Below, piece after piece: positions 15,770 through 26,064 of a stretch of DNA of 54,517 bases. Source of the stretch: Aeromonas simiae (GTDB lineage Bacteria; Pseudomonadota; Gammaproteobacteria; Enterobacterales; Aeromonadaceae); assembly GCF_000820125.1 (NCBI RefSeq), contig NZ_CDBY01000036.1, positions 1 to 54,517 on the forward strand, read 5' to 3'. A program made the position numbers and the translations under genes. Positions within the stretch are counted from its first letter, which is position 1, and every line of letters starts with the position of its first letter. Below the pieces are notes generated by a model that worked only from the letters and a program-made list of their open reading frames with translations, was not told the origin of the DNA and searched no databases.

Positions 15770-15876
15770 ATTTTACGATCTCCTTGGTTGCCACTCCAGC
15801 ACCATTCGGAACGCTGTCGCCAGCCGCTCCCCCCTTGTGTAAGCTAGGCGGGTTCATCATCGCGACCGATACTCCT

Positions 15877-16092
15877 ATGCTGCTATTTCTCTGGCGAGCC
15901 TCGCTGCTCTACATGTTTCCCCTCATCATCTTCACCTACGGCCGGTTGGCCGATGTCTCTTTCGAGGCCATCGACAGCGGGGTGAATAGCCATAAATGGG
16001 TGATCATCGGCGCCTATCTGGCCTATTCGATCATCTGGTTGCTGGCCAACCGCTATCTGGAACAACTGCTGAGACGACGAGGTCGCCGGTGA
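15877..16092 (+). CDS. Small membrane protein upstream of rmuC
   Basis: A 71-residue protein with two hydrophobic segments (LLFLWRASLLYMFPLIIFTY and WVIIGAYLAYSIIWLLA) and an Arg-rich C-terminus (LLRRRGRR), so the tail is probably cytoplasmic. Its TGA overlaps the GTG start of rmuC, implying translational coupling. No family recognised and no function can be assigned. Confidence 0.65.
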   Translation: MLLFLWRASLLYMFPLIIFTYGRLADVSFEAIDSGVNSHKWVIIGAYLAYSIIWLLANRYLEQLLRRRGRR

Positions 16093-17456
16093 CGGCGCCG
16101 CTCTGGGCGCTGCTCGCCGCCGGCCTGTTGCTGTGCACCATCGCCGGCTGGCTGGCCGGGCGCCGTGACACTCGCCGGTTGGCCGATGAGCTGGCTCAGG
16201 CGCAGGGGCGCATCGAGGCGCTGCTGCTGCGGCAAGATGAACTCAACGACGAGCGCGCCCACCTACAAGAGCGTCAGGAGGAGCGCCAGCAGCTCATCAT
16301 CAAGCTCACCGCCCGCCACAAGGAACTCGAGACCATGCTGCGTGCCGAGCGCCAGGCGGCGGCCGAGAAGCTGCAACTGCAGCAGCAGGCCGAGGCGCGG
16401 CTGGTCGAGCAGTTCGAGAACCTCTCGCACCGCATCGTCGAGCAGAACTCGACCCAGTTTCGCGATCTCAACCAGCACAGCCTGGATCGGGTGCTCACCC
16501 CGCTGCGCGAGCAGATCGAGAGCTTTCGCCGCCAGGTGGGGGAGACCCACGCCCAAGAGACCGAGCAGCGCCACAGCCTGCGCTTCGAGCTGGAGCGTCT
16601 GGCCGAGCTCAATGCCCGCATGACCGAAGAGGCGGCGGCCCTGACCCGCGCCCTCAAGGGGGACAGCAAGCAGCAGGGCAACTGGGGTGAGGTGGTGCTG
16701 GCCCGCATCCTCGGTGAGTGCGGATTGCGCGAGGGACACGAGTACGAGACCCAGGTCAGCATCACCAGCGAGAAGGGGCAGCGCTACCAGCCCGATGTCA
16801 TCGTGCACCTGCCCCAGGGCAAGGAGATCATCATCGATGCCAAGGTCTCCCTGACTGCCTATGAGCGCTGGTACAACAGCGATGATGAACTGGAAAAGGC
16901 GGTGGCGCTCAAGGAGCACGTCGCGTCGGTGCGCAACCACATCCGCGAACTGGGGCGCAAGGATTACCAGCAGCTGCCTGGGGTGCGCACCCTCGACTAC
17001 GTGCTGATGTTCGTGGCGGTGGAGCCGGCCTTCCTGGTGGCGCTGGAGGCCGAGCCCAGCTTGGTGCGCTATGGCCTCGAGCACAACATCCTGCTGGTGA
17101 GCCCGACCAACCTGATGGTGGCGCTGCGCACCATCGAGAACCTGTGGCGGGTGGATCGGCAAAACCAGAATGCCCGCCTCATCGCCGAGCGGGCAGGGCG
17201 CCTTTACGAGAAGCTGCGCCTGTTTGTCGAGGAGATGCAGAGCCTGGGTGGCAGCCTGCAACGGGCCAGCGAGAGTTACGACAAGGCGATGGGGCGCCTC
17301 GCCACCGGGCGCGGCAACCTGCTGGTGCAGGCCGAGCGACTGCGCGAGCTGGGGGTCGAGGTGCCCAAGCCACTGCCCGAGGCCCTGCGCGAGCAGGCGC
17401 TGGAGCAGGGTGATGCCGAGCCGCCACCGCGTCTCGCCGCCAATGAGCCGGAGTGA
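16089..17456 (+). CDS. rmuC: DNA recombination protein RmuC
   Basis: A 455-residue protein. An N-terminal membrane anchor (APLWALLAAGLLLCTIAGWLAG) is followed by a long coiled coil (about 25-190). The C-terminal RmuC nuclease-like domain contains KQQGNWGEVVLARILGECGL and GKEIIIDAKVSLTAYERW. RmuC limits inversions at short repeats. The GTG at 16089 overlaps the stop of the small membrane protein, and starting there makes the membrane anchor N-terminal, so this start is preferred to upstream in-frame codons. A strong terminator follows. Confidence 0.92.
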   Translation: MTAPLWALLAAGLLLCTIAGWLAGRRDTRRLADELAQAQGRIEALLLRQDELNDERAHLQERQEERQQLIIKLTARHKELETMLRAERQAAAEKLQLQQQAEARLVEQFENLSHRIVEQNSTQFRDLNQHSLDRVLTPLREQIESFRRQVGETHAQETEQRHSLRFELERLAELNARMTEEAAALTRALKGDSKQQGNWGEVVLARILGECGLREGHEYETQVSITSEKGQRYQPDVIVHLPQGKEIIIDAKVSLTAYERWYNSDDELEKAVALKEHVASVRNHIRELGRKDYQQLPGVRTLDYVLMFVAVEPAFLVALEAEPSLVRYGLEHNILLVSPTNLMVALRTIENLWRVDRQNQNARLIAERAGRLYEKLRLFVEEMQSLGGSLQRASESYDKAMGRLATGRGNLLVQAERLRELGVEVPKPLPEALREQALEQGDAEPPPRLAANEPE

Positions 17457-17458
17457 GA

Positions 17459-17484
17459 AGGGCAGCCGCAGGGCTGCCCTTTTT
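17459..17484 (+). terminator. Rho-independent terminator of rmuC
   Basis: AGGGCAGCC and GGCTGCCCT form a 9-bp stem with loop GCAG, followed by TTTTTG. It lies two bases after the rmuC stop. Confidence 0.85.
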
Positions 17485-17499
17485 GTATGCCGGAAGCGG

Positions 17500-18942
17500 T
17501 TACTGGCGCCAGAAGGAGGGGAAGAAGAGCACCGCCACGGTCAGAATCTCGAGGCGGCCCAACATCATGCCAAACGAGAGCAGCCACTTAGCCGAGTCGG
17601 GCAGGGTGGCGAAGTTGGTGCTTGGCCCTATGACCGGCCCCATGCCAGGGCCCACGTTGGCCACGGCGGTGATGGAGCCCGAGATGGCGGTGAGCGGATC
17701 GAGGCCGACGGCGGTCAGCAGGGCGGCGATGACCAGGATGACGGCGAAGTAGGCCAGCACGAAGGCCACCATGGAGCGCACGATCCCCTCGTTGACCGGC
17801 CGGCCGTTGTACTTCTGCGGGAAGACTCCGGAGGGGTGCATCAGTTGCAGCATCTGCTTGCGAAACAGAGCAAACGAGAGCTGGATGCGGAAGATCTTCA
17901 GGCCCCCCGCGGTCGAACCCGAGCAGGCGCCGATGGCCAGCAGCACGAGAAAGAGCAGGCTGGTAAGGGGGCCCCAGGTGCCGAAGTCACCGAGGCCATA
18001 GCCGGTGGTGGTGAGCACCGAGACGATGTTGAAACAGCTGATGCGCAGGGCATCCCAGAAGCCGAACACCTCGCGCTGCCACAGGTAGAGGGTCATGATG
18101 ACGGTGGTCCACACCACCAGCCAGAAGAAGCCGCGCACCTGGGCGTCGTTGATGAGGCTATTGTCGCGTCGTGCCAGGCTCTGCACGTAGAGCAGGAAGG
18201 GCAGCCCCCCGAGGAACATGAACAGGGTGCCTATCCAGTGCGCCGCATGGGAGAAGTGGGACATGGACTGATCCGAGGTGGAGTAGCCCCCGGTGCTGAG
18301 GGTGGTCATGGCGTGGTTGACCGCCTCGAAGGTGTTCATGCCGCTGGCCCAATAGGCGAGAAAACAGAGCATGGAGAGTACCAGATAGACCAGCACTATG
18401 TTGTTGGCCACCGTCTTGGCGCGCGGCGCGCTTTTATCCGACCAGTCCGAACTCTCGGTCTGGAACAGCTTCATCCCGCCCACGTTGAGGTAGGGCAGCA
18501 CCGCCACCGCCATCACGATAAAGCCGACCCCGCCGAGCCACTGTAGGATGGAGCGCCACAAGAGGATGCTGTGGGCCATGCGGTCGAGCCCGGAGAGCAC
18601 GGTCGAGCCGGTGGTGGTCACGCCGGACATGGTCTCGAAGTAGGCGTCGGTGAAGTCGATGTGGTTGATGAAGACAAACGGCAGGGCGCCGAAGATGCAC
18701 ACCACCGCCCACACCGAGGTGGTGAGCAGGAACATTTCACGCACCCCGAGCCGGAATTGGGCCTGACGACCGTAGTGCAGGCAGAGGAAGGCGGCCGCAT
18801 GGGTGATCAGCACCGACTTGAGGAATTCGACGAAGCCCTCGGTGCCGGTGAGCAGTGCCAGCAGGGTGGGCAACCACATGAAAAGGGCCAGCTTGGAGAG
18901 CACCAGACCCAGGGTGAAGAGGATGGGACGCAGCTTGATCAT
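17500..18942 (-). CDS. trkH: Trk potassium uptake protein TrkH
   Basis: A 480-residue inner-membrane K+ channel subunit. Four pore-loop selectivity motifs are visible: GVTTTGST, LSTGGYST, LTTTGYGLG and VANVGPGMG. Its partner TrkA is encoded immediately upstream on the same strand. A hairpin terminator separates the two, so trkH may be partly transcribed from its own promoter. Confidence 0.95.
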   Translation of the reverse strand: MIKLRPILFTLGLVLSKLALFMWLPTLLALLTGTEGFVEFLKSVLITHAAAFLCLHYGRQAQFRLGVREMFLLTTSVWAVVCIFGALPFVFINHIDFTDAYFETMSGVTTTGSTVLSGLDRMAHSILLWRSILQWLGGVGFIVMAVAVLPYLNVGGMKLFQTESSDWSDKSAPRAKTVANNIVLVYLVLSMLCFLAYWASGMNTFEAVNHAMTTLSTGGYSTSDQSMSHFSHAAHWIGTLFMFLGGLPFLLYVQSLARRDNSLINDAQVRGFFWLVVWTTVIMTLYLWQREVFGFWDALRISCFNIVSVLTTTGYGLGDFGTWGPLTSLLFLVLLAIGACSGSTAGGLKIFRIQLSFALFRKQMLQLMHPSGVFPQKYNGRPVNEGIVRSMVAFVLAYFAVILVIAALLTAVGLDPLTAISGSITAVANVGPGMGPVIGPSTNFATLPDSAKWLLSFGMMLGRLEILTVAVLFFPSFWRQ

Positions 18943-18967
18943 GGATGAGCGCCTGGTCGTTGATTAA

Positions 18968-19009
18968 CAAAAAGCCCGGCCAATCCTGTGAGGGGATGGG
19001 GCCGGGCCT
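18968..19009 (-). terminator. Terminator between trkA and trkH
   Basis: AGCCCGGCC (18973-18981) pairs with GGCCGGGCT-like sequence at 19000-19009. In the minus direction the stem is followed by TTTTTG. It would reduce readthrough from trkA into trkH. Confidence 0.7.
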
Positions 19010-19032
19010 GTGTTATGCGGGTCATGTTCGCG

Positions 19033-20409
19033 TTACAGGAAGAAGGGGCTGGGCTGAAACAGCCGCTCCACTTCGGGGATGTATTTCTTGTCGACCAGGA
19101 ACATCACCACATGGTCATCCTGCTGGATCACGGTGCGATCGTGGGCGATCAATACCTCCTCTCCCCGCACCACGGCACCGATGGTGGTGCCGGGCGGCAG
19201 CTTGAGCTCACCGACCGTGCGGCCGACGACCTTGGAGGTGTTCTCGTCGCCGTGGGCGATCGCCTCGATCGCCTCGGCCGCGCCACGGCGCAGGCTGTAG
19301 ACGTTGGCGATGTCGGCCCGGCGCACGTGGGTCAGCAGGGCCGAGATGGTGGCCTGCTGGGGCGAGATGGCGATGTCGATGGAGCCCCCCTGCACCAGAT
19401 CCACGTAGGCGCCGCGCTGGATCAGCACCATGGTCTTCTTGGCCCCCATCTTCTTGGCGAGCAGGGCCGACATGATGTTGGCCTCGTCCTCGTTGGTGAC
19501 GGCGATGAAGACGTCGGTCTGATCGATGTGCTCCTCGGCCAGCAGCTCCTGATCGGCGGCATCACCGCAGAAGACGATGGTGTGCTCGAGCAGTTCGGAG
19601 AGCTGCTCGGCCCGCTTGGGGCTGCGCTCGATGAGCTTGACGCTGTAGCGCTTCTCGAGCTGGCGGGCCAGCCCGGCACCGATGTTGCCGCCGCCGACGA
19701 TCATGATGCGCCGGTAGGGGCTCTCGAGGCGTTGCAGCTCCGACATCACGGCCCGGATGTGGCCGGCGGCCGCCACGAAGAACACCTCGTCATCGGCCTC
19801 GATGATGGTGGTGCCCTGGGGGCGGATCGGGCGCCCTTGGCGGAAGATAGCGGCGACCCGGGTTTCGATGTTGGGCATGTGCTCGCGCAGGGTGGAGAGG
19901 GCGTTGCCCACCAGCGGCCCGCCGTAATAGGCCTTGACCGCCACCAGACCCACCCGGCCACCGGCGAAGTCCACGACTTGCAGCGCCCCCGGGTACTCGA
20001 TCAGGCGGCGCACGTAGTCGGTCACCAGCTGTTCGGGGGCGATCAGGTGATCGACCGGCACCGATTCGGGCAGGAACAGGCGATCCCGCTCGGCCAGGTA
20101 GGCCGGGGAGCGGATGCGCGCCACCTTGTTCGGGGTGTTGAACAGGGAGTAGGCCACCTGACAGGCGATCATGTTGGTCTCGTCACTGTTGGTGACGGCC
20201 ACCAGCATGTCGGCGTCCTGCGCCCCCGCCTCGCGCAGCACCCTGGGGTGGGCGCCGTGGCCATTGACCACCCGCAGGTCGAACTTGTCTTGCAGCTCGC
20301 GCAGGCGCTCGCTGTCGGTATCGACCAGGGTGATGTCGTTGTTCTCACCGGCCAGATTCTCGGCCAGGGTGCCGCCAACCTGGCCTGCCCCCAGAATGAT
20401 GATCTTCAT
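19033..20409 (-). CDS. trkA: Trk system regulatory subunit TrkA
   Basis: A 458-residue cytoplasmic protein built of two RCK units. Each has a nucleotide-binding Rossmann fold ([15 protein letters not shown] at residue 4; [15 protein letters not shown] at about 235) and a TrkA-C domain. It binds NAD(H)/ATP and gates TrkH. Its start lies seven bases downstream of the rsmB stop, so it belongs to the def-fmt-rsmB-trkA group conserved in gammaproteobacteria. Confidence 0.95.
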   Translation of the reverse strand: MKIIILGAGQVGGTLAENLAGENNDITLVDTDSERLRELQDKFDLRVVNGHGAHPRVLREAGAQDADMLVAVTNSDETNMIACQVAYSLFNTPNKVARIRSPAYLAERDRLFLPESVPVDHLIAPEQLVTDYVRRLIEYPGALQVVDFAGGRVGLVAVKAYYGGPLVGNALSTLREHMPNIETRVAAIFRQGRPIRPQGTTIIEADDEVFFVAAAGHIRAVMSELQRLESPYRRIMIVGGGNIGAGLARQLEKRYSVKLIERSPKRAEQLSELLEHTIVFCGDAADQELLAEEHIDQTDVFIAVTNEDEANIMSALLAKKMGAKKTMVLIQRGAYVDLVQGGSIDIAISPQQATISALLTHVRRADIANVYSLRRGAAEAIEAIAHGDENTSKVVGRTVGELKLPPGTTIGAVVRGEEVLIAHDRTVIQQDDHVVMFLVDKKYIPEVERLFQPSPFFL

Positions 20410-20416
20410 CGTGCGC

Positions 20417-21709
20417 TCACTGCTTTCTCAGCTTGGCGTAGTAGAAACCGTCCATGTTCTGCTCACCCGGCAGATACTGGCGACCCGGCTGCTCCGGGGT
20501 ATCCCCGGCGTGCAGCGGCACCAGCTCGGCATCCGGTGTGGCGGCGAGGAAGGCGCGGATCTGATCGCGGTTCTCCTCCGGCAGCACCGAGCAGGTGGCG
20601 TAGAGCAGGGTACCGCCGCTTTTGAGTTTCGACCAGAGGGCGACCAGGATCTGGCGCTGTAACTGGGCCAGCTCGCGGATATCCTGATCCCGGCGCAGCC
20701 ACTTGATGTCCGGGTGGCGGCGGATCACGCCGGTGGCCGAGCAGGGGGCGTCGAGCAGGATGCGATCGAAGGCCGGGCCTTGCCACCACTGCTCCGGCGC
20801 ACTGGCGTCCCCGTGGATGAGCTGGGCCTTGAGGCCGATGCGATCGAGGTTCTGCTGCACGCGCTTGAGGCGCTCGGCATCGGCATCGACCGCCACCACG
20901 CCGGCCAGCGCCGGCTGGCGCTCCAGCAGGTGGGCGGTCTTGCCGCCGGGGGCGGCGCAGGCGTCGAGCACCCACTCGCCCGGCTGCGGATCGAGCAGCG
21001 CTGCCGCTTGCTGGGCGGCGCCATCTTGCACCGAGCAGTCACCTGCCTCGAAGCCGGGAAGCTTGGTCACGTCGCAGGGGCGTTCGAGCAGTATGCCGTC
21101 TTCCCCTTGGGCGCCGGCACTGGCTTCGATGCCGGCCTCGGCCATGCGCGCCAGCATGGCCTCGCGGCTCTGACGGCTGGCGTTATTGCGGATCCACATG
21201 GGTGGGCGCTGGTTGTTGGCATCCATGATCGCCTCCCACTCCTCGGGGTAGGCGTGGCGCAACCGCTTGGCCAGCCACTCGGGGTGGCCGAGGCGCACGC
21301 TCGGGATGCGGTCGATGCGCATCAGGATCACCTCGGCGCTGCGCTGGAAGTTGCGCAGCACGCCGTTGATCAGGCCACGCAGGGCCTGCCCCTTGAGCAG
21401 CTTGGTGGCGTTGACCGTCTCGGCCACGGCCGCGTGGGGCGGAATGCGGGTGTAGATGAGCTGATAGAGCCCCACCAGCAGCAGGTAGTGGAAGATGCGG
21501 CTCTTGTTCTTGAGCGGCTTGTCCATCATCTCGCCGACGGCGGCGTCGAGACGGGGCAGCCAGCGCAGGGTGCCGTAGCAGAGCTCCTGCAGCAGGGCGC
21601 GATCGCGCGGGGCAACCTTCTCCTGGGCGGCGGGCAGAACGGCGGAAAGCGAGTTGCCGTGATCCAGGACCTGTTGCATGACCAGAGCGGCCTGAGCACG
21701 TGTTTTCAT
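20417..21709 (-). CDS. rsmB: 16S rRNA m5C967 methyltransferase RsmB
   Basis: A 430-residue enzyme. The N-terminal NusB-like RNA-binding domain covers about residues 1-140. The SAM-dependent methyltransferase domain has [10 protein letters not shown] for cofactor binding, DAPCSATG with the release cysteine, and [11 protein letters not shown] with the nucleophilic cysteine. It methylates C967 of 16S rRNA. It sits between fmt and trkA as in E. coli. Confidence 0.95.
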   Translation of the reverse strand: MKTRAQAALVMQQVLDHGNSLSAVLPAAQEKVAPRDRALLQELCYGTLRWLPRLDAAVGEMMDKPLKNKSRIFHYLLLVGLYQLIYTRIPPHAAVAETVNATKLLKGQALRGLINGVLRNFQRSAEVILMRIDRIPSVRLGHPEWLAKRLRHAYPEEWEAIMDANNQRPPMWIRNNASRQSREAMLARMAEAGIEASAGAQGEDGILLERPCDVTKLPGFEAGDCSVQDGAAQQAAALLDPQPGEWVLDACAAPGGKTAHLLERQPALAGVVAVDADAERLKRVQQNLDRIGLKAQLIHGDASAPEQWWQGPAFDRILLDAPCSATGVIRRHPDIKWLRRDQDIRELAQLQRQILVALWSKLKSGGTLLYATCSVLPEENRDQIRAFLAATPDAELVPLHAGDTPEQPGRQYLPGEQNMDGFYYAKLRKQ

Positions 21710-21740
21710 AGGGTTACCTTAGATTGAGCGCTCGGAAACG

Positions 21741-21765
21741 AAACCGGCGGGGCCTGGCCCCGCCG
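21741..21765 (-). terminator. Hairpin between fmt and rsmB
   Basis: CGGCGGGG and CCCCGCCG pair around CCTGG. In the minus direction GGTTTCGTTT follows. A partial terminator within the operon, or an mRNA processing/stability hairpin. Confidence 0.45.
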
Positions 21766-21768
21766 CAA

Positions 21769-22713
21769 TCAGGACAGTGTGGTTCCGATGGTGAACCAGT
21801 CGCGGCGGGAGTTGAGCAGATCCTGCACCGCCATCGGCTTCTTACCCGGGGGTTGCAGGGTCAACAGGCGCAGCACGCCACGGCCGGTGGCGATGTCGAT
21901 CCCCTCCCGGTCGGCCTTGAGCAGGGTGCCCGGTGCCTGGCCGTGTTCGCTCTCCAGCACTTGGGCTGACCACACCTTGACGGTCTGGCCGGCCACGTCG
22001 AACCAGCTGATGGGCCAGGGGTTGAAGGCGCGGGTGCAGCGCTCGATGGCGGCCGCATCCAGGGTCCAGTCGATGCGCGCCTCCTCCTTGGAGAGTTTCT
22101 CGGCGTAGTTGGCGAGGGCGTCGTCCTGCGGCTCGGGCTGGATCTCACCGGCGGCAATCTGGCTGAGGGTCTCGACCAGCGCCTGCGGGCCCAGCTCGGC
22201 CAGCTTGTCGTAGAGGCTGGCTGAGGTCTCGTCGGCGGCGATCGGGCAGGCGGCCTTGCTCAGCATGGCGCCGGTGTCGAGGCCCACGTCCATCTGCATG
22301 ATGGTGACGCCGGTCTCGGCATCGCCCGCCCAGATGGAGCGCTGGATCGGGGCGGCGCCGCGCCAGCGTGGCAGCAGGGAGCCGTGCACATTGATGCAGC
22401 CAAGGCGCGGGGTATCGAGCACCACCTTGGGCAGGATCAGGCCGTAGGCCACCACCACCATCAGATCGGCGCCCAGCGCCGCCAGCTCGGCCTGCGCCTC
22501 TTCACTGCGCAGGGTCGCGGGCTGGTAGACCGGCAGATGGTGCGCCAGTGCCAGCTCCTTGACCGGACTGGCGGTCAGCTTCTGGCCGCGCCCGGCCGGC
22601 TTATCGGGCTGGGTATAGACGGCCACCACCTCGTGGCCGGAAGACAACAACGCCGCCAGATGACGGGCGGCGAAGTCGGGGGTACCGGCAAAAATCAGTT
22701 TCAGCTTGTTCAA
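21769..22713 (-). CDS. fmt: Methionyl-tRNA formyltransferase
   Basis: A 314-residue enzyme that formylates Met-tRNAfMet using 10-formyltetrahydrofolate. The N-terminal Rossmann domain begins [16 protein letters not shown]. The catalytic region includes [21 protein letters not shown] and the DTGAML loop. A C-terminal OB-like domain binds tRNA. It lies 12 bases after def, as is usual. Confidence 0.96.
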   Translation of the reverse strand: MNKLKLIFAGTPDFAARHLAALLSSGHEVVAVYTQPDKPAGRGQKLTASPVKELALAHHLPVYQPATLRSEEAQAELAALGADLMVVVAYGLILPKVVLDTPRLGCINVHGSLLPRWRGAAPIQRSIWAGDAETGVTIMQMDVGLDTGAMLSKAACPIAADETSASLYDKLAELGPQALVETLSQIAAGEIQPEPQDDALANYAEKLSKEEARIDWTLDAAAIERCTRAFNPWPISWFDVAGQTVKVWSAQVLESEHGQAPGTLLKADREGIDIATGRGVLRLLTLQPPGKKPMAVQDLLNSRRDWFTIGTTLS

Positions 22714-22725
22714 AACGGGGCTTCC

Positions 22726-23238
22726 TCAGGCGCTCTTGCGATCTTCGCGCGCCATTTTTTCGAGTTTCTGGCGAATGCGCTGGCGCTTCAGCGGAGAGAG
22801 GTAGTCGACAAACAGTTTGCCGATCAGGTGGTCCATCTCATGCTGGATGCAGATGGCCAGCAGTTCGTCGGTTTCCAGCTCGAAGAAGTCACCCTTGACG
22901 TCCTGGGCGCGGATCTTGATCTGCTCTGCGCGGGGAACCAGGGCGCGGCTGCCGGGAACGGAGAGGCAACCCTCTTCGATGCCGGTGCTGCCGGATTGCT
23001 CGAGGACTTCCGGGTTGATCAATACCAGGCGCTCGTCACGCTCCTCGGAGACGTCGATGACGATGATCCGCTGGTGAATATCGACCTGAGTTGCGGCCAG
23101 ACCGATCCCCTCCTCGGCATACATGGTCTCGAACATATCATCTACAATCTGCTGTAGTTCAGGCGTAAAGGCCTCGACGGGGGCGGCAACGGTGCGCAGG
23201 CGTTCGTCGGGGAAGCGCAGTACATCTAAAATGGCCAT
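22726..23238 (-). CDS. def: Peptide deformylase
   Basis: A 170-residue metal-dependent enzyme removing the formyl group from nascent proteins. All three motifs are present: GIGLAATQ (44-51), EGCLSVP with metal ligand Cys91, and HEMDH with ligands His133 and His137 and catalytic Glu134. The start at 23238 gives the standard [14 protein letters not shown]; an in-frame codon 60 bases upstream would add a non-conserved extension. It heads the minus-strand operon and is divergent from the LysM gene. Confidence 0.96.
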   Translation of the reverse strand: MAILDVLRFPDERLRTVAAPVEAFTPELQQIVDDMFETMYAEEGIGLAATQVDIHQRIIVIDVSEERDERLVLINPEVLEQSGSTGIEEGCLSVPGSRALVPRAEQIKIRAQDVKGDFFELETDELLAICIQHEMDHLIGKLFVDYLSPLKRQRIRQKLEKMAREDRKSA

Positions 23239-23349
23239 AAATCGGTTTGTAAGCCCTATCGGTAAATAAAGGTTGAAAGCTGGTGCAATTCTAGACATTT
23301 ACACCGGCAAAGAACAGTCACCGTTCCCAGAGCAGTAACAAGGAGTGTT

Positions 23350-24441
23350 ATGAATCTGACGCGAACCGCCCTGATCTGCCTGCTACTCGGTGGAAGCCAG
23401 GGAATATGGGCCGACACGCTCGCCCTCAAGCAGGGGTACCCCGAGACTTACATGGTGCGAAGCGGTGACACGCTCTGGGACATAGCCGGGCATTATCTAC
23501 AGAAACCCTGGCAATGGCCAACCTTGTGGCAGGGAAATCCCCAGATTGCCAACCCCCATCTTATCTATCCCGGTGATCGGCTCCAGCTGAGCTGGGTTGA
23601 TGGCCAGCCTCGATTAATGAGTGCGGCGAGCGGGAGCAAGCGGGTGATCACCCTCTCACCCCGAGTGCGCAGCGAAAACAAGCTCTCCCCTATTCCTACG
23701 CTTTCGCTCGATGCCATTGGCCCCTTCTTGCAGGGGGATTATGTCTTTTCCCATGCCGGTGAGGTGAGGGGGCTTCCCTTTGTTCTGGGTAACAACGACA
23801 AGCAGATCGCCGTGCTGGAGCAACATACGATCTATGTGCAGGGGCTGCTGGAGCCGGGCCGGCAGTATGGTACTTACCGCCCGGGTCGGGCTTACAAGGA
23901 TGCCAAGAGTGGTGAGTGGTTAGGGCAGGAGGCCGTGCTGACCGGCATAGTGCAGGCCGAGACCCTGTGGAACAACGGACAGACTCAGGCCAAGTTGCTG
24001 GCTAATCGCCGGGAGGTGCGCCAGGGCGATGTCTTGTTGCCATTACCCGATGATGTGCAGGCGCAGGCCCACTTCACGCCCCATGCCGGAGCGCTCTTCC
24101 AAGCCGGTAGCGTCATTGCGATCCCCAATCAGGCCAGTGCGGCAGGCAAGCTGGAGGTGGTGCTCATCGACAAGGGCGGTCAGGATGGTCTGGATGCCGG
24201 CAGTGTGCTTGATATCCGGCGACCGGGTGTCGCCTACGTTACCGGAGACACCGCCCACCACGACTATCGGGATACCGCCTCCAGCTTTGATCGGGCCTTT
24301 CATTCCGGCATCAATCAGCGACTCCCCTCCGAGGCGGTGGCCAAGGTGATGCTGTTCAAGGTCTATCACCGGCTCAGCTACGGCCTGATCGTACAGAGCC
24401 AGGATATGGTTCGGGTAGGCTATTCGGTTGGCGCCCTCTGA
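23350..24441 (+). CDS. LysM domain-containing secreted protein
   Basis: A 363-residue protein with a signal peptide (LTRTALICLLLGGSQGIWA). One LysM domain follows at about 35-85 (YMVRSGDTLWDIAGHYLQKPWQWPTLW). The family is conserved next to dprA/def in gammaproteobacteria and probably binds peptidoglycan in the periplasm. The long C-terminal region is of unknown function. The gene overlaps dprA by 14 bases, so co-translation is likely. Confidence 0.88.
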   Translation: MNLTRTALICLLLGGSQGIWADTLALKQGYPETYMVRSGDTLWDIAGHYLQKPWQWPTLWQGNPQIANPHLIYPGDRLQLSWVDGQPRLMSAASGSKRVITLSPRVRSENKLSPIPTLSLDAIGPFLQGDYVFSHAGEVRGLPFVLGNNDKQIAVLEQHTIYVQGLLEPGRQYGTYRPGRAYKDAKSGEWLGQEAVLTGIVQAETLWNNGQTQAKLLANRREVRQGDVLLPLPDDVQAQAHFTPHAGALFQAGSVIAIPNQASAAGKLEVVLIDKGGQDGLDAGSVLDIRRPGVAYVTGDTAHHDYRDTASSFDRAFHSGINQRLPSEAVAKVMLFKVYHRLSYGLIVQSQDMVRVGYSVGAL

Positions 24442-25528
24442 TGCCGGAGTACTCCGCTGGTTGGCCTTGGCCGATCTGCCGGGCATTGGTCCCGTGGGCG
24501 CTTGGCGTTTGCTGGAGCGGGCGGAAGGCCGCATTGAAAGCCTGTTTGAGCATGCGGACGCAGTACTGGCCTCATGGGGATTGAATGAAGCGCAGCGAGC
24601 GGCGCTGCACCGGCCACCCAAGATGGGCGCGCTGGCGCATGACTGGATGCAACGTCCCGATCACCATTTGTTGACCCCTGACCATCCGCTTTATCCTCCC
24701 CTGCTGCGAGCGATCCCTGCCGCCCCGTTACTGCTCTGGTGCCGGGGCCGGGTGGAGGTGCTTTCCACCCGGCAACTGGCCGTGGTGGGAAGCCGCCACC
24801 CCACCTTTTCCGGAAAAGAGAATGCCAGGCGGCTGGTACAGGAGCTGGTGGCGGCCCAGGTGGCCATCACCTCAGGCTTGGCGCTCGGCATTGACGGGGT
24901 ATGTCATGAGGCGGCCCTGGATGCCGGTGGCATCACCTTGGCCGTGCTCGGCTCGGGCCTCGATAGCCTCTATCCGAAACGTCATCTTGCCTTGGCTGAG
25001 CGCATCGTTGTGCAGGGCGGGGTGCTGGTGTCCGAGTTTTTCCCGCAGCAGGGGCCGCTGGCCGAACACTTTCCCCGCCGTAATCGCATCATCAGTGGTC
25101 TGGCGTTGGGGACCCTGGTGATCGAGGCGGCGGAGCAGAGCGGCTCGCTCATCACGGCGCGCCATGCCCTCGAACAAGGGCGCGACGTGTTTGCCGTGCC
25201 AGGGGCGTTGCAGAACCCGCAGGCCATCGGCTGCAATCGTCTCATTCAGCAAGGGGCAAAGCTTGTGCTGGATATTGCCGATATAGTGGGGGAGCTGGGA
25301 TGGCCTGGCGCTCCTGTTTCTATGCCGGTGTCGAGGCCAGAGGCAGAGCAGCCCGGATTGCTATCTATCAGCTTGTTAGATAACGTAGATTATGAGACCA
25401 CGAGTGTTGATGTCGTAGCCGCTCGGGCAGGCCTCTCAATTGAATCCGTGATCGGACAGTTGGTTGAGTTGGAGTTGGCCGGGTTGGTGACATCGGTTGC
25501 AGGTGGATATGTCAGAAGAGGAGGGTGA
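24428..25528 (+). CDS. dprA: DNA processing protein DprA (Smf)
   Basis: A 366-residue protein that loads RecA on incoming single-stranded DNA during transformation. Its Rossmann-like domain shows VVGSRHPTFSGKENARRL, SGLALGIDGVCHEAAL, LGSGLDSLYPKRH and PRRNRIISGLALGTLVIEA. A C-terminal winged-helix segment (about 305-360) is present. The likely start is a TTG inside the end of the LysM gene. The ATG overlapping that gene's stop is out of frame. Confidence 0.92.
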   Translation: MAPSDAGVLRWLALADLPGIGPVGAWRLLERAEGRIESLFEHADAVLASWGLNEAQRAALHRPPKMGALAHDWMQRPDHHLLTPDHPLYPPLLRAIPAAPLLLWCRGRVEVLSTRQLAVVGSRHPTFSGKENARRLVQELVAAQVAITSGLALGIDGVCHEAALDAGGITLAVLGSGLDSLYPKRHLALAERIVVQGGVLVSEFFPQQGPLAEHFPRRNRIISGLALGTLVIEAAEQSGSLITARHALEQGRDVFAVPGALQNPQAIGCNRLIQQGAKLVLDIADIVGELGWPGAPVSMPVSRPEAEQPGLLSISLLDNVDYETTSVDVVAARAGLSIESVIGQLVELELAGLVTSVAGGYVRRGG

Positions 25529-25531
25529 ATC

Positions 25532-26005
25532 ATGTTTGACGTATTGATGTACCTTTTCGAGACCTACATCCACAGCGATGCTGAGGTCATGATCGATCAG
25601 GATCAACTGACCGACGAACTGACCCGCGCCGGTTTCCATCAGGACGAAATCTACAAGGCGCTCGGCTGGCTTGAGCGTCTGGCCAATCTGCATGACAGCG
25701 AGCGGGAGACCTATGTCACCTGTAGCGCCCCGGGCTCGATGCGTATCTTTGCCCCGCAGGAGCTGGATCGTCTCAGCCCCGAATGTCGCGGTTTCCTGCT
25801 GTTTCTCGAACAGGCTCAGGTGCTCAACGCCGAGACCCGCGAAATTGTCATCGAGCGCCTGCTCGAGCTGGATACCCCCGAGATCGAACTCGACGATCTC
25901 AAGTGGGTGGTGATGATGGTGCTGTTCAACGTCCCCGGCAGCGAACACGCCTATCAGCAGATGGAAGAGCTGGTGTTCGACGAGTCGAACGGTGTCCTGC
26001 ACTGA
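25532..26005 (+). CDS. smg: Smg/DUF494 family protein
   Basis: A 157-residue acidic protein ([19 protein letters not shown]...) matching Smg, found next to dprA across gammaproteobacteria. Mostly helical. Its function remains unclear. The start is four bases after the dprA stop. Confidence 0.92.
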   Translation: MFDVLMYLFETYIHSDAEVMIDQDQLTDELTRAGFHQDEIYKALGWLERLANLHDSERETYVTCSAPGSMRIFAPQELDRLSPECRGFLLFLEQAQVLNAETREIVIERLLELDTPEIELDDLKWVVMMVLFNVPGSEHAYQQMEELVFDESNGVLH

Positions 26006-26064
26006 CATAAGCCGACCGCGCTGCTAGAATCCGGCCCATCCGACTTTCGGCAGCGCGGTAATAC

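Noticed and set aside
18988-20625. A 545-codon frame on the plus strand over trkA
   Set aside because: Antisense by-product of the trkA and rsmB coding sequences; the translation is repetitive and resembles no protein family.
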